Below are positions 8,750-17,661 of a stretch of 64,000 nt of DNA, in pieces (positions within the stretch are counted from its first letter, which is position 1; every line of letters starts with the position of its first letter). This stretch comes from Roseiarcus sp963794655. Lineage in GTDB: Bacteria; Pseudomonadota; Alphaproteobacteria; Rhizobiales; Beijerinckiaceae. The stretch is from assembly GCA_963794655.1 (NCBI GenBank), contig CAWCEV010000006.1, positions 496,001 to 560,000 on the forward strand. The letters run 5' to 3'. Both the position numbers and the translations under genes were made by a program. Below the pieces are notes generated by a model. That model ran no database searches, was not told the origin of the DNA, and was given only the letters and a program-made list of their open reading frames with translations.

Positions 8750-9495
8750 CAGGTTACAAGCCCGCCAGTAAAATTGATCGCCTGGCCCGTCATATAGGCG
8801 GCTTCATCCGAGAGGAGGAACCAGATCAGGCCGGCGCATTCCTCAGGCGACGACCCGCGTCCGAGCGGCACGAGCTTGGTCCGGGCGTCGTGCAGTTCTT
8901 GCCTCGTGAGCCCACGCATTGGCGCGACCCGCTCCAGCACGTCGTCCTGCATCGGCGTGTCGACGATTCCCGGCAAGATCGCGTTGACCCTGACCTGCTG
9001 CGGAGCAAGGGCGTAGGCAAAGGAGCGAGTGATGGAAAGGATGGTCGTCTTGGAGGCGGCGTAAGCGGCGAGTTCGATCGTCGTCGCGAGTTTTGCCGAG
9101 CTTGACGACAGATTGACGATTGCGCTCCCAGGAGCCAGTCGTGGACCGATCTTCTGACAAAGGAAGAACGTGGCCTCGGCGTTGATCGTCTGCACGCGGC
9201 GCCAGTCCTCGACCGTCAGCTCGAAAATCGGCTTGATGAGGATGACGCCGGCGGAATTGACAAGGTAGTTTGCGCCAGCGGCCCGATCCGCAAGTTGCTC
9301 GCGAACGGCGGGATCAGTGATGTCGGCTGCGAGCGTCTCGCAGCCGTCTCCATCGAAATGCTCCAGGCTCTTGCCATTGATGTCGACCGCCAAGACCTCG
9401 ACGCCCTCGCGCCGCATCCTGGCGACGATGGCCTTGCCGATGCCGCTGCCGGCTCCGGTTACGATTCCGCGTCGCCGTTGCGGTGGCGAATTCAT
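8746..9495 (-). CDS. Short-chain dehydrogenase/reductase, likely sugar 1-dehydrogenase of system A
   Basis: 249-residue SDR with the NAD(P)-binding motif TGAGSGIGKAI near residue 14, the structural motif NSAG, and the catalytic Ser region (NLSSSSAKL) followed by YAASK. It is the first gene of the minus-strand system A operon and overlaps the lactonase gene by four bases (ATGA). Oxidation of a free sugar to its lactone is inferred from this position. The acidic residue after beta-2 (AVDING) suggests NAD rather than NADP. Confidence 0.85.
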   Translation of the reverse strand: MNSPPQRRRGIVTGAGSGIGKAIVARMRREGVEVLAVDINGKSLEHFDGDGCETLAADITDPAVREQLADRAAGANYLVNSAGVILIKPIFELTVEDWRRVQTINAEATFFLCQKIGPRLAPGSAIVNLSSSSAKLATTIELAAYAASKTTILSITRSFAYALAPQQVRVNAILPGIVDTPMQDDVLERVAPMRGLTRQELHDARTKLVPLGRGSSPEECAGLIWFLLSDEAAYMTGQAINFTGGLVTW

Positions 9496-9843
9496 CCGGG
9501 AGACCGCCCTGTTTTTGGACGGCGTTTCGCAAACTCAGGCGCGCATATTCCTATCGTCTTACCCAACATGGCGCCTTGATGCGTCGTTCCCAATGCCGCC
9601 TCCGAAGACGGCGACCCTCACGCTTTGCGCCGAACTATATTGAGATATCGTCAATGCGCGCAAGCGAATTTATAAGCTGGCTTATCTTGTTGCGCGGGAG
9701 GGCGTGCTCCGCTATGGATCGCGGCCATAAACGTCTATTCCGCCGCCGCCGAAAACGTCGATTGCGTGTTCGCTGTGGCTACGAATGGAAGCGCAACGAC
9801 AAGGCTGCGACGATGACAGCCTGTGCTGGGAGGGCACGCCGCG
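9496..9843. other. Divergent intergenic region between system A and the amidohydrolase operon
   Basis: 348 bases with no convincing gene. It must hold promoters for both directions. The only clear element is the palindrome at 9672-9685. The left part is ordinary coding-like GC sequence without a supported reading frame, and an AT-richer stretch runs from about 9634 to 9690. Confidence 0.6.
9672..9685. promoter_or_regulatory. Candidate operator palindrome ATAAGC-TG-GCTTAT
   Basis: Perfect 6-bp inverted repeat around a TG centre, in the only AT-rich part of the divergent promoter region. The position, between two catabolic operons read in opposite directions, fits a substrate-responsive repressor. 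No regulator gene lies next to it, so the binding protein is unknown. Confidence 0.45.
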
Positions 9844-10713
9844 GTGGCCGAAATACCCTTCGTTGACACCCACCTTCACCTGCACGACATGAAGCGGCCG
9901 GAACTCCGCTACTCGTGGCTGGAGCCAGACTCGGTCCACGGCTTTCTGGGCGACATAGACGCAATCAAGCCCCAGCATTATTGGATTGAAGACTATATCG
10001 CCGAAATCCGCTTCTCGAATGTGCCGAAGGCGGTCCACGTCCAGGCGGCGCTGGGCATTCCAGACCCAGTCAACGAGACGAAGTGGCTTCAAGCGTTCGC
10101 GGACAAGACCGGTTATCCGCACGCCATCGTCGCCGAATGTCATCTCGCAGATTCCGACGCCGAGGAAGTGCTCGATCGTCACATGCGCTATGCCAACATG
10201 CGCGGCGTCCGGGATTTCGGCAAAGGACGCTACCTCGTCGACGCCGCTTGGCGCGCTGGGTTCAAACATTTGAAGCGCCACAACCTGGTTTCTTGCATCG
10301 ACACGCGCATCCAGTATTTCGACGATCTCATCGACCTCGCCGGCGCCTTTCCCGACACGATGATCTGCATCGATCACTGCGCGATCCCCGAGGCGCGCGA
10401 CGACGAGTACTTCAAGCGCTGGTCCGCGGCGATGCGCGCCCTGGCCAAGGCCGACAATGTCGTCATGAAAATATCGGGCCTCGGCATGATGGATCGCCGT
10501 TGGACTGTCGAATCGCTTCGCCCCTGGGTTCTCGGCAGCATCGATGCGTTTGGCGTGGACCGCGTCGTCTTCGGCACCAACTGGCCGGTCGACCGGATGT
10601 TCAGCTCCTATCCCGACCTGATCAACGCCTATGCCAAGATCATCTCAAGCTTCTCGCGCGACGAGCAGCTGGCGATGTTCTCGCGCAACGCCGAAAAGCT
10701 TTTCAGGATTTGA
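9844..10713 (+). CDS. Amidohydrolase family 2 metal-dependent hydrolase (possible sugar lactonase)
   Basis: 289-residue TIM-barrel hydrolase of the COG3618 type. The family marker FVDTHLHLHD lies at the N-terminus, with a central CIDHCAIPEA and the C-terminal barrel segment VVFGTNWPVDRMFSSY holding the catalytic Asp region. I chose GTG 9844 because GGGAGGG ends nine bases before it. An upstream in-frame GTG at 9823 lacks such a site. Relatives hydrolyse L-fuconolactone, L-rhamnonolactone or 4-sulfomuconolactone; with an SMP-30 lactonase already present across the divergent promoter, this could act on a different lactone or a later intermediate. It is first in a five-gene plus-strand group. 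Confidence 0.85.
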   Translation: MAEIPFVDTHLHLHDMKRPELRYSWLEPDSVHGFLGDIDAIKPQHYWIEDYIAEIRFSNVPKAVHVQAALGIPDPVNETKWLQAFADKTGYPHAIVAECHLADSDAEEVLDRHMRYANMRGVRDFGKGRYLVDAAWRAGFKHLKRHNLVSCIDTRIQYFDDLIDLAGAFPDTMICIDHCAIPEARDDEYFKRWSAAMRALAKADNVVMKISGLGMMDRRWTVESLRPWVLGSIDAFGVDRVVFGTNWPVDRMFSSYPDLINAYAKIISSFSRDEQLAMFSRNAEKLFRI

Positions 10714-10717
10714 ACTC

Positions 10718-11218
10718 GTGGAGACGACATTGGCCGACACAACAGCCACACCTGGCGCGACCGCGACGGCCAGAGCCGTTCATCATGTTGGCATGAGTGT
10801 CGCCAGCATCGATGATGCGCTCGCGTTCTGGGAGCGGTTCCTCGAGGCGCCGGCTCTTTGGCGCGAGTTGCTCAACCGGCCGTATCTGGCGAAGATCGTC
10901 GGCATCCCCGGCGTTTCGATCAAGGGAGCATTCGTCGAGCTCCCGGGCGGAGTGATTCTGGAATTGCTGGACTACGAGGCTCCCGAAAAGCGCGGCAACT
11001 CGGAGGCGACGGCAAATCCAGGCAATATCCATCTCTGCCTGGCTGTCGAAGACGCGCGCTTGGCGTGGAAACATGCTGTCGATTGCGGCGCAAAGCCGGT
11101 GAGTCCTGAGGGTCCGATCGAGGTCGACGCCGGCCCGAACGCCGGCGCGCGCGTTGCCTATCTGCGCATCCACGACGGCATCACCCTCGAGATGTTCCAG
11201 CCACCGGCGCGCGCGTAA
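10718..11218 (+). CDS. VOC (glyoxalase/bleomycin-resistance fold) family protein
   Basis: About 166 residues. The vicinal-oxygen-chelate fold is shown by RAVHHVGMSVASIDDALAFWERFLEA, GVSIKGAFVELPGGVILELLDYEAP, NIHLCLAVEDARLAWKHA and DGITLEMFQPP, with the usual His and Glu metal ligands (H in VHHVGM, E in ILELLDY, H in NIHLCL, E in ITLEMFQ). GTG 10718 is taken as the start; TTG 10730 with GGAG six bases upstream is an equally good alternative. The gene is tightly packed after the amidohydrolase (4-base gap). The reaction is unknown; epimerase, isomerase or dioxygenase roles occur in this superfamily. Confidence 0.8.
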   Translation: METTLADTTATPGATATARAVHHVGMSVASIDDALAFWERFLEAPALWRELLNRPYLAKIVGIPGVSIKGAFVELPGGVILELLDYEAPEKRGNSEATANPGNIHLCLAVEDARLAWKHAVDCGAKPVSPEGPIEVDAGPNAGARVAYLRIHDGITLEMFQPPARA

Positions 11219-11232
11219 GGAAACGATAGATC

Positions 11233-11571
11233 ATGATCAGGCGCGTCAGCTTCATCCGGCGCAAGGCGGAACTTACCTCGCAGGAATTCCACTCGCATTG
11301 GACTGGGCGGCACGCCGAGATTGTTCGCCAGCTACCGGGATTGCGCGGATTGCGCTTCAGCCGCGTCGATCGTTGCGTTCCGTCGGAGGCTCAGTGGGAC
11401 GGGGTCGGCGAGACGTGGTTTGACAGCATTGCCGACGCCGACCGGGCGTTCGCCGCCGATCCGTTTCGCGAGATGCTGGTCGAGGACAGGGCGAAATTTA
11501 TCGGCGAGGCGCATTCCTGCTACATCGAAGAGCCGTCGGCTCGCGTGCCTGACGAAGCGAGACTGCGATGA
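11233..11571 (+). CDS. EthD-domain protein
   Basis: 112-residue protein of the dimeric alpha/beta-barrel EthD family, recognised by the N-terminal IRRVSFIRRKAELTSQEFHSHWTGRHAEIV segment. The motif of an aromatic residue near H-W-x-x-x-H is typical. EthD-like proteins accompany many catabolic operons, but their biochemical role is poorly defined. The stop overlaps the start of the next SDR by four bases, so it is part of the same transcript. Confidence 0.78.
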   Translation: MIRRVSFIRRKAELTSQEFHSHWTGRHAEIVRQLPGLRGLRFSRVDRCVPSEAQWDGVGETWFDSIADADRAFAADPFREMLVEDRAKFIGEAHSCYIEEPSARVPDEARLR

Positions 11572-12335
11572 CCTGGAATCTGGCGTCAGGTCTTGAGGGC
11601 AAGCGCGTCCTCGTTACCGGCGGGGCTGGCGGCATCGGTCGAGAAGTTGCGTTGGCGTTTGGGGCGGCGGGCTCCCGGGTCGCTGTGGTCGACCTGGCTG
11701 AAGACAAGGTGAGAGCGGTGGTCGCCGAAATGGAAGGCGGCCCGCATTTGCCCCTGGCAGCCGATCTGCGACCGGTCTCCGGGCACCCGAAATTGATCGA
11801 AACCGTCGTTCGCGCGCTTGGCGCTCTCGACGTCCTTGTCTGCGCCGCCGCCGTCCTTGTGCGCCGCGCCAGTGTGGACGAGGTCACCGAGGCCGATTGG
11901 GACTTTCAGCACGACATCAACCTCAAATCGGCGTTCTTCCTCAATCAGGCCGCGTCTCAGGCCTTTCGGCGGCAGGGACGTGGCGGGCGCATCATCAACT
12001 TCACCTCGCAGGGATGGTGGAGTGGCGGCTTCGGCGGCTCGGTGGCTTACGCCGCGACAAAGGGCGGCATCGTCTCAATGACGCGCGGCCTCGCCCGATC
12101 GCTGGCGAAGGACAATATTACGGTCAATGCTGTCGCCCCAGGCGCCGCGGATACGGCAATGATGCGCAGCGGAATGACGGACGAGGCGCTGGCGGCGACC
12201 GTGGCGGCAATACCGCTCGGACGAATGGCGGCGCCCTCGGAACTGGCCGGCGCAGTGTTGTTTCTTGCTTCCGATCATGCCGGCTATGTCACTGGCGCGA
12301 CCATCAACGTCAGCGGCGGCTGGCTGATGTATTGA
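11568..12335 (+). CDS. Short-chain dehydrogenase/reductase
   Basis: 255-residue classical SDR with TGGAGGIGREVALAF near residue 17, the Asp in VVDLAED (NAD-type), and the catalytic pair in NFTSQGWW and YAATKGG. The C-terminal GYVTGATINVSGGW is typical. It is translationally coupled to the EthD gene and followed 25 bases later by another SDR. In non-phosphorylative fucose/rhamnose pathways an SDR oxidises the 2-keto-3-deoxy acid; that role is plausible for either of these two enzymes. Confidence 0.85.
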   Translation: MTWNLASGLEGKRVLVTGGAGGIGREVALAFGAAGSRVAVVDLAEDKVRAVVAEMEGGPHLPLAADLRPVSGHPKLIETVVRALGALDVLVCAAAVLVRRASVDEVTEADWDFQHDINLKSAFFLNQAASQAFRRQGRGGRIINFTSQGWWSGGFGGSVAYAATKGGIVSMTRGLARSLAKDNITVNAVAPGAADTAMMRSGMTDEALAATVAAIPLGRMAAPSELAGAVLFLASDHAGYVTGATINVSGGWLMY

Positions 12336-12360
12336 GCGGAGGCGAGTGGAGGGGAGAGCG

Positions 12361-13140
12361 ATGTCCGATTCACTTGCCGGCCGGATCGCCGTTGTGACGG
12401 GCGCGGCGCGCGGCATCGGCGACGCGATCGCCGAGAGGCTGCTCGCCGATCGCGCCAGGGTGTTCTCACTCGACAAGCTGGCGCCTGAAGAGCAGCGGGC
12501 GGGCGTCGTTTATCTCGAAGCCGACGTCACCGAACCGTCCAGCGTCGCTGACGCTTTCAAGGCGATTGATGCGCAAGCGGGTCAGGTCGATATCCTTGTC
12601 AACAACGCCGGCATCCAGCGAGTGGGTCTGGTAGGCAAGATTTCCTACGCCGACTTCTCGGCGGTCGTCTCGACCCATCTCAATGGATTTTTCCTGTGCG
12701 CCTCCGAAGTTGTCCCCCGGATGGCGGCGCGCGGCAAAGGCGGGGCCATCGTCAGCATTGCATCGACGGCGGCTTTCGTCGGGCTGCCGGGACGCGGGGC
12801 CTATTGCGCGGCAAAGGCTGGAATACTCGGCCTCACGAGAGCTTTGGCGCTGGAAGTCGCTTCGGTCGGGATTCGGGTCAATGCGGTCGCGCCCGGCTTC
12901 ACGCGAACCAAGCTGATCGACCAGGGACTGGCGGACGGATCGTTGCAGGAGGATTGGATGGTGGCGCGGGTGCCGATGAAGCGTCTCGCCGCCACGCAAG
13001 AAATCGCCAATGTCGTTCGCTACCTCGCCGGCGATCAAGCATCCTACGTGACCGGTCAGACGATCATCGCCGATGGCGGCTGGACCGTGCAGGGCATTCC
13101 GCACGCTCCGGCTTGGCTGCAGAGTCCTCCGAACGAATAA
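12361..13140 (+). CDS. Short-chain dehydrogenase/reductase
   Basis: 259-residue SDR with TGAARGIGDAIAERL, NNAG and the catalytic SIASTAAFVG / YCAAKAG elements. The ATG at 12361 follows GGAGGGGAGAGCG, a strong ribosome site, so the in-frame GTG at 12346 is rejected. It is the last gene of the plus-strand catabolic group. The C-terminus is extended by about 15 residues (IPHAPAWLQSPPNE) beyond the usual DGG end. The substrate is unknown. Confidence 0.85.
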   Translation: MSDSLAGRIAVVTGAARGIGDAIAERLLADRARVFSLDKLAPEEQRAGVVYLEADVTEPSSVADAFKAIDAQAGQVDILVNNAGIQRVGLVGKISYADFSAVVSTHLNGFFLCASEVVPRMAARGKGGAIVSIASTAAFVGLPGRGAYCAAKAGILGLTRALALEVASVGIRVNAVAPGFTRTKLIDQGLADGSLQEDWMVARVPMKRLAATQEIANVVRYLAGDQASYVTGQTIIADGGWTVQGIPHAPAWLQSPPNE

Positions 13141-13167
13141 AGCGCCCGCGCTTGCGCAAGGTCGTGA

Positions 13168-14109
13168 TCAGCGTTGCTGGGCGGCGGCGAGATATTTTTC
13201 TTGCAAGCTCTTCACCATCCAGACCATTGCGTCATTGAGCGGCGTTGGCACCGAATGCTGCTTGCCGCCCTCGAGGATCGCACCATTGACGACGTCAATT
13301 TCGGTCTGTCGATTCGCTTCGACATCCTGAAGCATGGAGGCGCGCGCGCCGATCGCCTGCTTGAGCAGGTTTGTGATCGCCTGCCAGCGCTCCGCTTGAT
13401 CGAGATTGATCCCTTGCGCCTTCGCGACCGCGACCACCTCGGCAAGGAGCCCTTCCATCAGCGAGATCGTTCCTTGGTGCTGGAGGAGTTCATGCGCCGG
13501 AAAATGCAGCAGCGCCGATGTCGGCAGCGTGCAGACGTTCAAAGCCAGTTTCTTCCAGATCTCGTCGATGATGCGCGACGACGAGTTCGTCTCGATGCCG
13601 GCCTTGCGAAAGGCGGCGACCGCAGTCTCAAGCCGCTGCGACTGCGAGCCGTCGAGCTCGCCCATGTGAGTGATTCCAATTCCGGAATGTTTCACGCGAC
13701 CGGGCCCAAGCAGCGTCCCAGAATGGTACGTGAGCCCGACCATCACGCGCGCTTTGCCTTCGAGCGCCGCGATCCTGTCCGCGTTACCCCAACCGTTCTG
13801 GAGCGTCAGGATCGATGTGCTGGGCCCGAGCATCGGCGTCGCCGCTTTGATCGCCGCCTCGGTGTTGTAGCATTTGACGAAGTTGACGATGAGATCGACC
13901 GGACCAATATCGCTTGGCTCCGATGAAGCCCTGACGCGAACCCTCTCTGTCGAGCCGTCCTTCTCTTCGATCGTAAGGCCATCGCGATTGATGGTGTCAA
14001 CGGACGCCTGCGACACATCGACGAGAATGACCTCTTCTCCGGAACGCGCCAGATAGCCTCCGAACAGGCCGCCCATGGCGCCTCCGCCGCCAAGAAATGC
14101 AATCTTCAT
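13168..14109 (-). CDS. Ketopantoate reductase (PanE/ApbA) family protein
   Basis: 313 residues. A Rossmann N-terminus (MKIAFLGGGGAMGGLFGGYL) leads into the ketopantoate reductase fold, with VDLIVNFVKCYNT, LTLQNGWGN and the catalytic lysine in IWKKLALNVC. The C-terminal helical domain carries RASMLQDVEANRQTEIDVVNGAI. ATG 14109 is preceded by GGGAGGATTACC; the longer frame upstream is non-coding. In a catabolic island this is more likely a 2-oxoacid reductase for a sugar intermediate than the pantothenate enzyme, but sequence alone does not prove it. Confidence 0.83.
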   Translation of the reverse strand: MKIAFLGGGGAMGGLFGGYLARSGEEVILVDVSQASVDTINRDGLTIEEKDGSTERVRVRASSEPSDIGPVDLIVNFVKCYNTEAAIKAATPMLGPSTSILTLQNGWGNADRIAALEGKARVMVGLTYHSGTLLGPGRVKHSGIGITHMGELDGSQSQRLETAVAAFRKAGIETNSSSRIIDEIWKKLALNVCTLPTSALLHFPAHELLQHQGTISLMEGLLAEVVAVAKAQGINLDQAERWQAITNLLKQAIGARASMLQDVEANRQTEIDVVNGAILEGGKQHSVPTPLNDAMVWMVKSLQEKYLAAAQQR

Positions 14110-14186
14110 CGGTGGTAATCCTCCCTGGGCAGTCTGTCGCGTAGTTTCGCCCGCGAGCAGAAACCCGGTCAAGGTCGCTGACAAGC

Positions 14187-14196
14187 CAAGCGCTTG
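14187..14196. promoter_or_regulatory. Candidate LacI-type operator CAAGCGCTTG
   Basis: Perfect 10-bp palindrome in the divergent spacer between the PanE-like gene and system B. It is embedded in GACAAGC-CAAGCGCTTGTC, which gives a second, wider GACAAG/CTTGTC pairing. The central AAGCGCTT is the classic core bound by LacI-family repressors, and the same core recurs at 37828-37835. Confidence 0.5.
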
Positions 14197-14298
14197 TCGT
14201 GGCCGCCATCGCCGTTGCAAAAGCTTTGCGACTGCGCCAATCTCGCAGGGTGGAGCTCGAAGCAGCTTCAATTGCTGCGGGGAGGAAAGCCGAGCGCC

Positions 14299-15045
14299 AT
14301 GTCCAAAACCATTCTCGTGACAGGCGGATCGCGCGGCATCGGACGCGCGACCTGCGTGCTCGCCGCCCAGCGCGGCTGGTCGGTTGGCGTCAATTACCTG
14401 AAGGACAAAGCAGCCGCGCAATCTACCGTCGCCGAAGTGGAGCGTTCGGGAGGCAAGGCTTTCGCGGTGGCCGGAGACGTGTCGCGCGAGAGCGACGTCA
14501 TCGCCATGTTTGAGGCGACGACAAAGGCGCTCGGGCCTCTCGATGGCGTTGTCGTCAATGCCGGCGTCGCGGCGACGTCGTCGCGCCTCGTCGACATGAG
14601 CGTCGAGCGGATGCGGCAGGTCTTCGACGTGAATGTGCTGGGCGCCTATCTGGTCGCGCGCGAATCGGCGCGACGGATGAACAAGAGTCGCGGCGGCCAC
14701 GGCGGGTCGATTGTTCTGATCTCCTCGGTAGCCTCGCGGATCGGCGCGCCTGACACTTATGTCGATTATGCCGGCTCAAAAGCGGCGGTCGACGCAATGG
14801 CGCTCGGCTTGTCAAAAGAATTGGGCCGGGAGGGCGTGCGGGTCAATGCGATTCGTCCCGGCGTCATCGAGACCGAGATTCACGCGACATACGGCGAGCC
14901 CGAGCGACCCTATAAGATCGGCGCCTCAACTCCCCTAGGTAGGCCGGGAACGCCGAACGAAATCGCCGAGGCGATCGTCTGGCTCTTGAGCGACGCTTCA
15001 TCCTACGTCACTGGCGCGATCATCGACGTGACCGGCGGACGTTAG
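14299..15045 (+). CDS. Short-chain dehydrogenase/reductase heading the system B operon
   Basis: 248-residue SDR with TGGSRGIGRATCVLA at the N-terminus, NAG near residue 90, SSVASRIG and YAGSK as catalytic elements, and GAIIDVTGGR at the C-terminus. ATG 14299 follows GGAGGAAAGC. It is separated from the transporter ATPase by only four bases, so it belongs to the same operon. A role as dehydrogenase for the transported sugar (possibly rhamnose) is inferred from position only. Confidence 0.85.
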   Translation: MSKTILVTGGSRGIGRATCVLAAQRGWSVGVNYLKDKAAAQSTVAEVERSGGKAFAVAGDVSRESDVIAMFEATTKALGPLDGVVVNAGVAATSSRLVDMSVERMRQVFDVNVLGAYLVARESARRMNKSRGGHGGSIVLISSVASRIGAPDTYVDYAGSKAAVDAMALGLSKELGREGVRVNAIRPGVIETEIHATYGEPERPYKIGASTPLGRPGTPNEIAEAIVWLLSDASSYVTGAIIDVTGGR

Positions 15046-15049
15046 CAGG

Positions 15050-16603
15050 ATGGACGCGGGGCTGGGGCATGGGGACGGAGCGGCGGGGGTCGCGCCGATC
15101 CTTGAGATCCGTGGAGTCGCCAAGCGTTTTGACGCCACGCAGGCGCTCGAGGATGTGTCGCTTTCGCTCCGCGCCGGCGAGATTCACGCCCTGCTTGGCG
15201 AGAACGGCGCGGGCAAGTCGACGCTCATCAAGATCATAACCGGGGTGCATCAGCCGGATCGCGGGCAGATCCTTCTCGGCGGTCAGCCGGTCACGATACG
15301 CAGCGCCGCCGAGGCGCAGCGGCTCGGCGTCGCCGCCATCTATCAGGAACCGCTGTTGTTTCCTGACCTCAACGTCGCCGAGAACATCTTCATCAGCCAC
15401 CAGGACCGCGGCGCCGTGGTCGGTTGGCGCGACATGTATCGCGAGGCCGAGAAGATTCTCGCTGAACTGGGCATGATGCTCGATGTACGAAAACCAGCCC
15501 GCGGGCTCACGCTCGCCGCCCAACAGTCGGTCGAGATCGCCAAGGCAATTTCCCTCAACGTCCGTGTCCTCATCATGGATGAGCCGACCGCGTCGCTGTC
15601 CGCGCATGAAGTTCAGGAGCTTTTCAGGCTGGTTCGCGATCTGAAGCGACAGGGCGTCGCAATCCTCTTTGTCAGCCATCGCATGGAAGAGGTATTCGAG
15701 ATCGCCGACCAGATCACCGTCTTTCGCGATGGCAGACTGATATCGACCCGCGCGCGTCTTGAAGCGACGCCACAGCGCGCGATCGCCGACATGGTCGGGC
15801 GGGAGATTGATCTGACCAAGGCCCGGACCTCCTGCGCCCGGGACGAAGTCGTTCTTTCAGTGGCGGATCTCAGCCGCCGGGGCGTATTCGAAGGCGTCAG
15901 CTTCGATCTGCATCGTGGCGAGGTGCTGGGTTTCGCGGGCCTTATTGGCGCCGGGCGGACCGATGTGGGGCTTGCCCTTTTCGGTATCGAACCTGCCACG
16001 TCAGGAACGATTGCCCTCGCAGGCAACCCGGTGACGGTGCGCACGGCGCGTGAGGGAATGAATCTGGGTATAGCCTATGTTTCGGAGGACCGCCGCCAGC
16101 TTGGGCTCGTTCTTCCGATTTCGATCTTCGCCAACATCACGCTGCCCGTCCTGCGTCGATACCTCAATCAGTTCGGCCTCGTCCGCACAGGTCTTGAGCG
16201 TCGGACGGCCGACGCCTTCCGCGAACGGCTCGCGATCCGTACGCCGTCGGTCAACCTCGAGGTCGCGAAGCTCTCGGGCGGCAATCAGCAAAAGGTCATG
16301 TTGAGCAAGTGGCTCAACACCGGCCCATCGGTGCTGATTCTCGACGAGCCGACGCGGGGCGTTGACGTCGGCTCCAAAGCCGAAGTGCACACGATCATCG
16401 GGCAGCTAGCCGCGGAAGGGATCGGCGTCATCGTGATCTCCTCGGATCTGCCCGAAGTGCTGGTTCTCAGCGACCGCGTCCTCGTCATGCGGGAGGGCAG
16501 GCAGATGGCGATCCTCGATCGCTCCGAAGCCAATGAGGAAACCATCATGACAGCGGCGATGGGCCAGAGATCGGCCGGCTCCGCCGATGGAAGGCCGTCA
16601 TGA
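15050..16603 (+). CDS. Sugar ABC transporter duplicated ATPase (RhaT-like), system B
   Basis: 517-residue CUT2 ATPase. First half: Walker A GENGAGKST (about residue 50) and Walker B LIMDEPTASLS. Second half: degenerate GLIGAGRTDV, signature LSGGNQQKVMLSKWL and LILDEPTRGVDVG. About 15 extra residues precede the family start. It overlaps the first permease gene by four bases. Neighbouring genes match the order and style of the rhizobial rhamnose importer (T-P-Q-S), so a RhaT-type role is likely. Confidence 0.92.
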   Translation: MDAGLGHGDGAAGVAPILEIRGVAKRFDATQALEDVSLSLRAGEIHALLGENGAGKSTLIKIITGVHQPDRGQILLGGQPVTIRSAAEAQRLGVAAIYQEPLLFPDLNVAENIFISHQDRGAVVGWRDMYREAEKILAELGMMLDVRKPARGLTLAAQQSVEIAKAISLNVRVLIMDEPTASLSAHEVQELFRLVRDLKRQGVAILFVSHRMEEVFEIADQITVFRDGRLISTRARLEATPQRAIADMVGREIDLTKARTSCARDEVVLSVADLSRRGVFEGVSFDLHRGEVLGFAGLIGAGRTDVGLALFGIEPATSGTIALAGNPVTVRTAREGMNLGIAYVSEDRRQLGLVLPISIFANITLPVLRRYLNQFGLVRTGLERRTADAFRERLAIRTPSVNLEVAKLSGGNQQKVMLSKWLNTGPSVLILDEPTRGVDVGSKAEVHTIIGQLAAEGIGVIVISSDLPEVLVLSDRVLVMREGRQMAILDRSEANEETIMTAAMGQRSAGSADGRPS

Positions 16604-17661
16604 ACTGGCTTAAGCGACGTGTTCGCCCCGAGCAGATTCGCGAGCTGAGCCTGCTGGTTCTGATCCTGGCGGCGGTCGTGCTGTTCGGTACGTTCATCGA
16701 CAACTACTATAGCTTCCGCACCTTCAACCGGATTGCATCGAGCGTCGCGATCATCACGGTCGTCGCGGTGGGCCAGACGCTCGTCGTTCTGACCCGCAAT
16801 ATCGATCTCTCCGTGGGTTCGATTGTGGGCTTTACCGCCTACTTCGTCGGAACGCTGATCGCCAATCACAATGGCATAAATCCCTTTCTCGCCGTTGCGA
16901 TCGCTATCGCTCTCGGCGCGGCGCTGGGCGTCGTCAACGGCGTGATCGTGGCCTGGGGCAGGGTGCCCGCCGTCGTCGTGACGCTCGGAACGCTGGCGAT
17001 TTACCGCGGCGTGCTCGTCGACCTGTCGGGCGCCAAGACAGTGACGACAGACAGCCTGCCGCAATGGCTTATCGATCTCCCCCTGATCAACGTCGCGCCG
17101 GTCGGAGGCCTCGACATTCGAGCCCTGTTCATGCTTGCGCTCGTCATCGTCGTCGTTTTCCAAATAGGCACGACCTACCTGAGCTTCGCCCGCCGCTTCT
17201 ATGCGATCGGGTCAAATCCGGAAGCGGCGCAACTTATCGGGCTCCCGATGAAGGGCATCGTCTTCCTCGCGTTCGTCATCTGCGGCGCTCTATCCGGGCT
17301 CGCCGGCTTCATGCTTCTGGCGCGCTTCGGCAACATCACGGTCGAGGCGGGGCGGGGGCTGGAGCTCAGCGTGATTGCCGCGGTTGTCGTCGGCGGCGTC
17401 AACGTCTTTGGCGGGTCTGGAACGGTGATAGGCGCGATGCTCGGCGCCGTGATGATCGGCACGCTTGAACAAAGCCTGTTCCGCTTGGGCATCAGCGAGT
17501 TCTGGCTGGATGCGGTGCTGGGGCTCCTCATCTTGCTGGCGGTGGCGAGCGACGCGGTGATCTTGCAGCGGCTGCGTCAGCTCTGGGGCGGCGCCGAGCT
17601 CAAGCTGGTGGAGAAGGAAAAGGTTCCTGTCTCAAGTGAACCGGGCGCTTCGCGGCCATGA
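16600..17661 (+). CDS. Sugar ABC transporter permease (RhaP-like), system B
   Basis: 353-residue multi-spanning permease with LTRNIDLSVGSIVGF near residue 65 and AVVVGGVNVFGGSGTVIGA in the C-terminal third. A cytoplasmic tail of about 30 charged residues ends the protein. It is the first of two different permeases, which is characteristic of the rhamnose-type importer (heterodimeric channel) rather than the ribose type. Four-base overlaps link it to both neighbours. Confidence 0.92.
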   Translation: MNWLKRRVRPEQIRELSLLVLILAAVVLFGTFIDNYYSFRTFNRIASSVAIITVVAVGQTLVVLTRNIDLSVGSIVGFTAYFVGTLIANHNGINPFLAVAIAIALGAALGVVNGVIVAWGRVPAVVVTLGTLAIYRGVLVDLSGAKTVTTDSLPQWLIDLPLINVAPVGGLDIRALFMLALVIVVVFQIGTTYLSFARRFYAIGSNPEAAQLIGLPMKGIVFLAFVICGALSGLAGFMLLARFGNITVEAGRGLELSVIAAVVVGGVNVFGGSGTVIGAMLGAVMIGTLEQSLFRLGISEFWLDAVLGLLILLAVASDAVILQRLRQLWGGAELKLVEKEKVPVSSEPGASRP

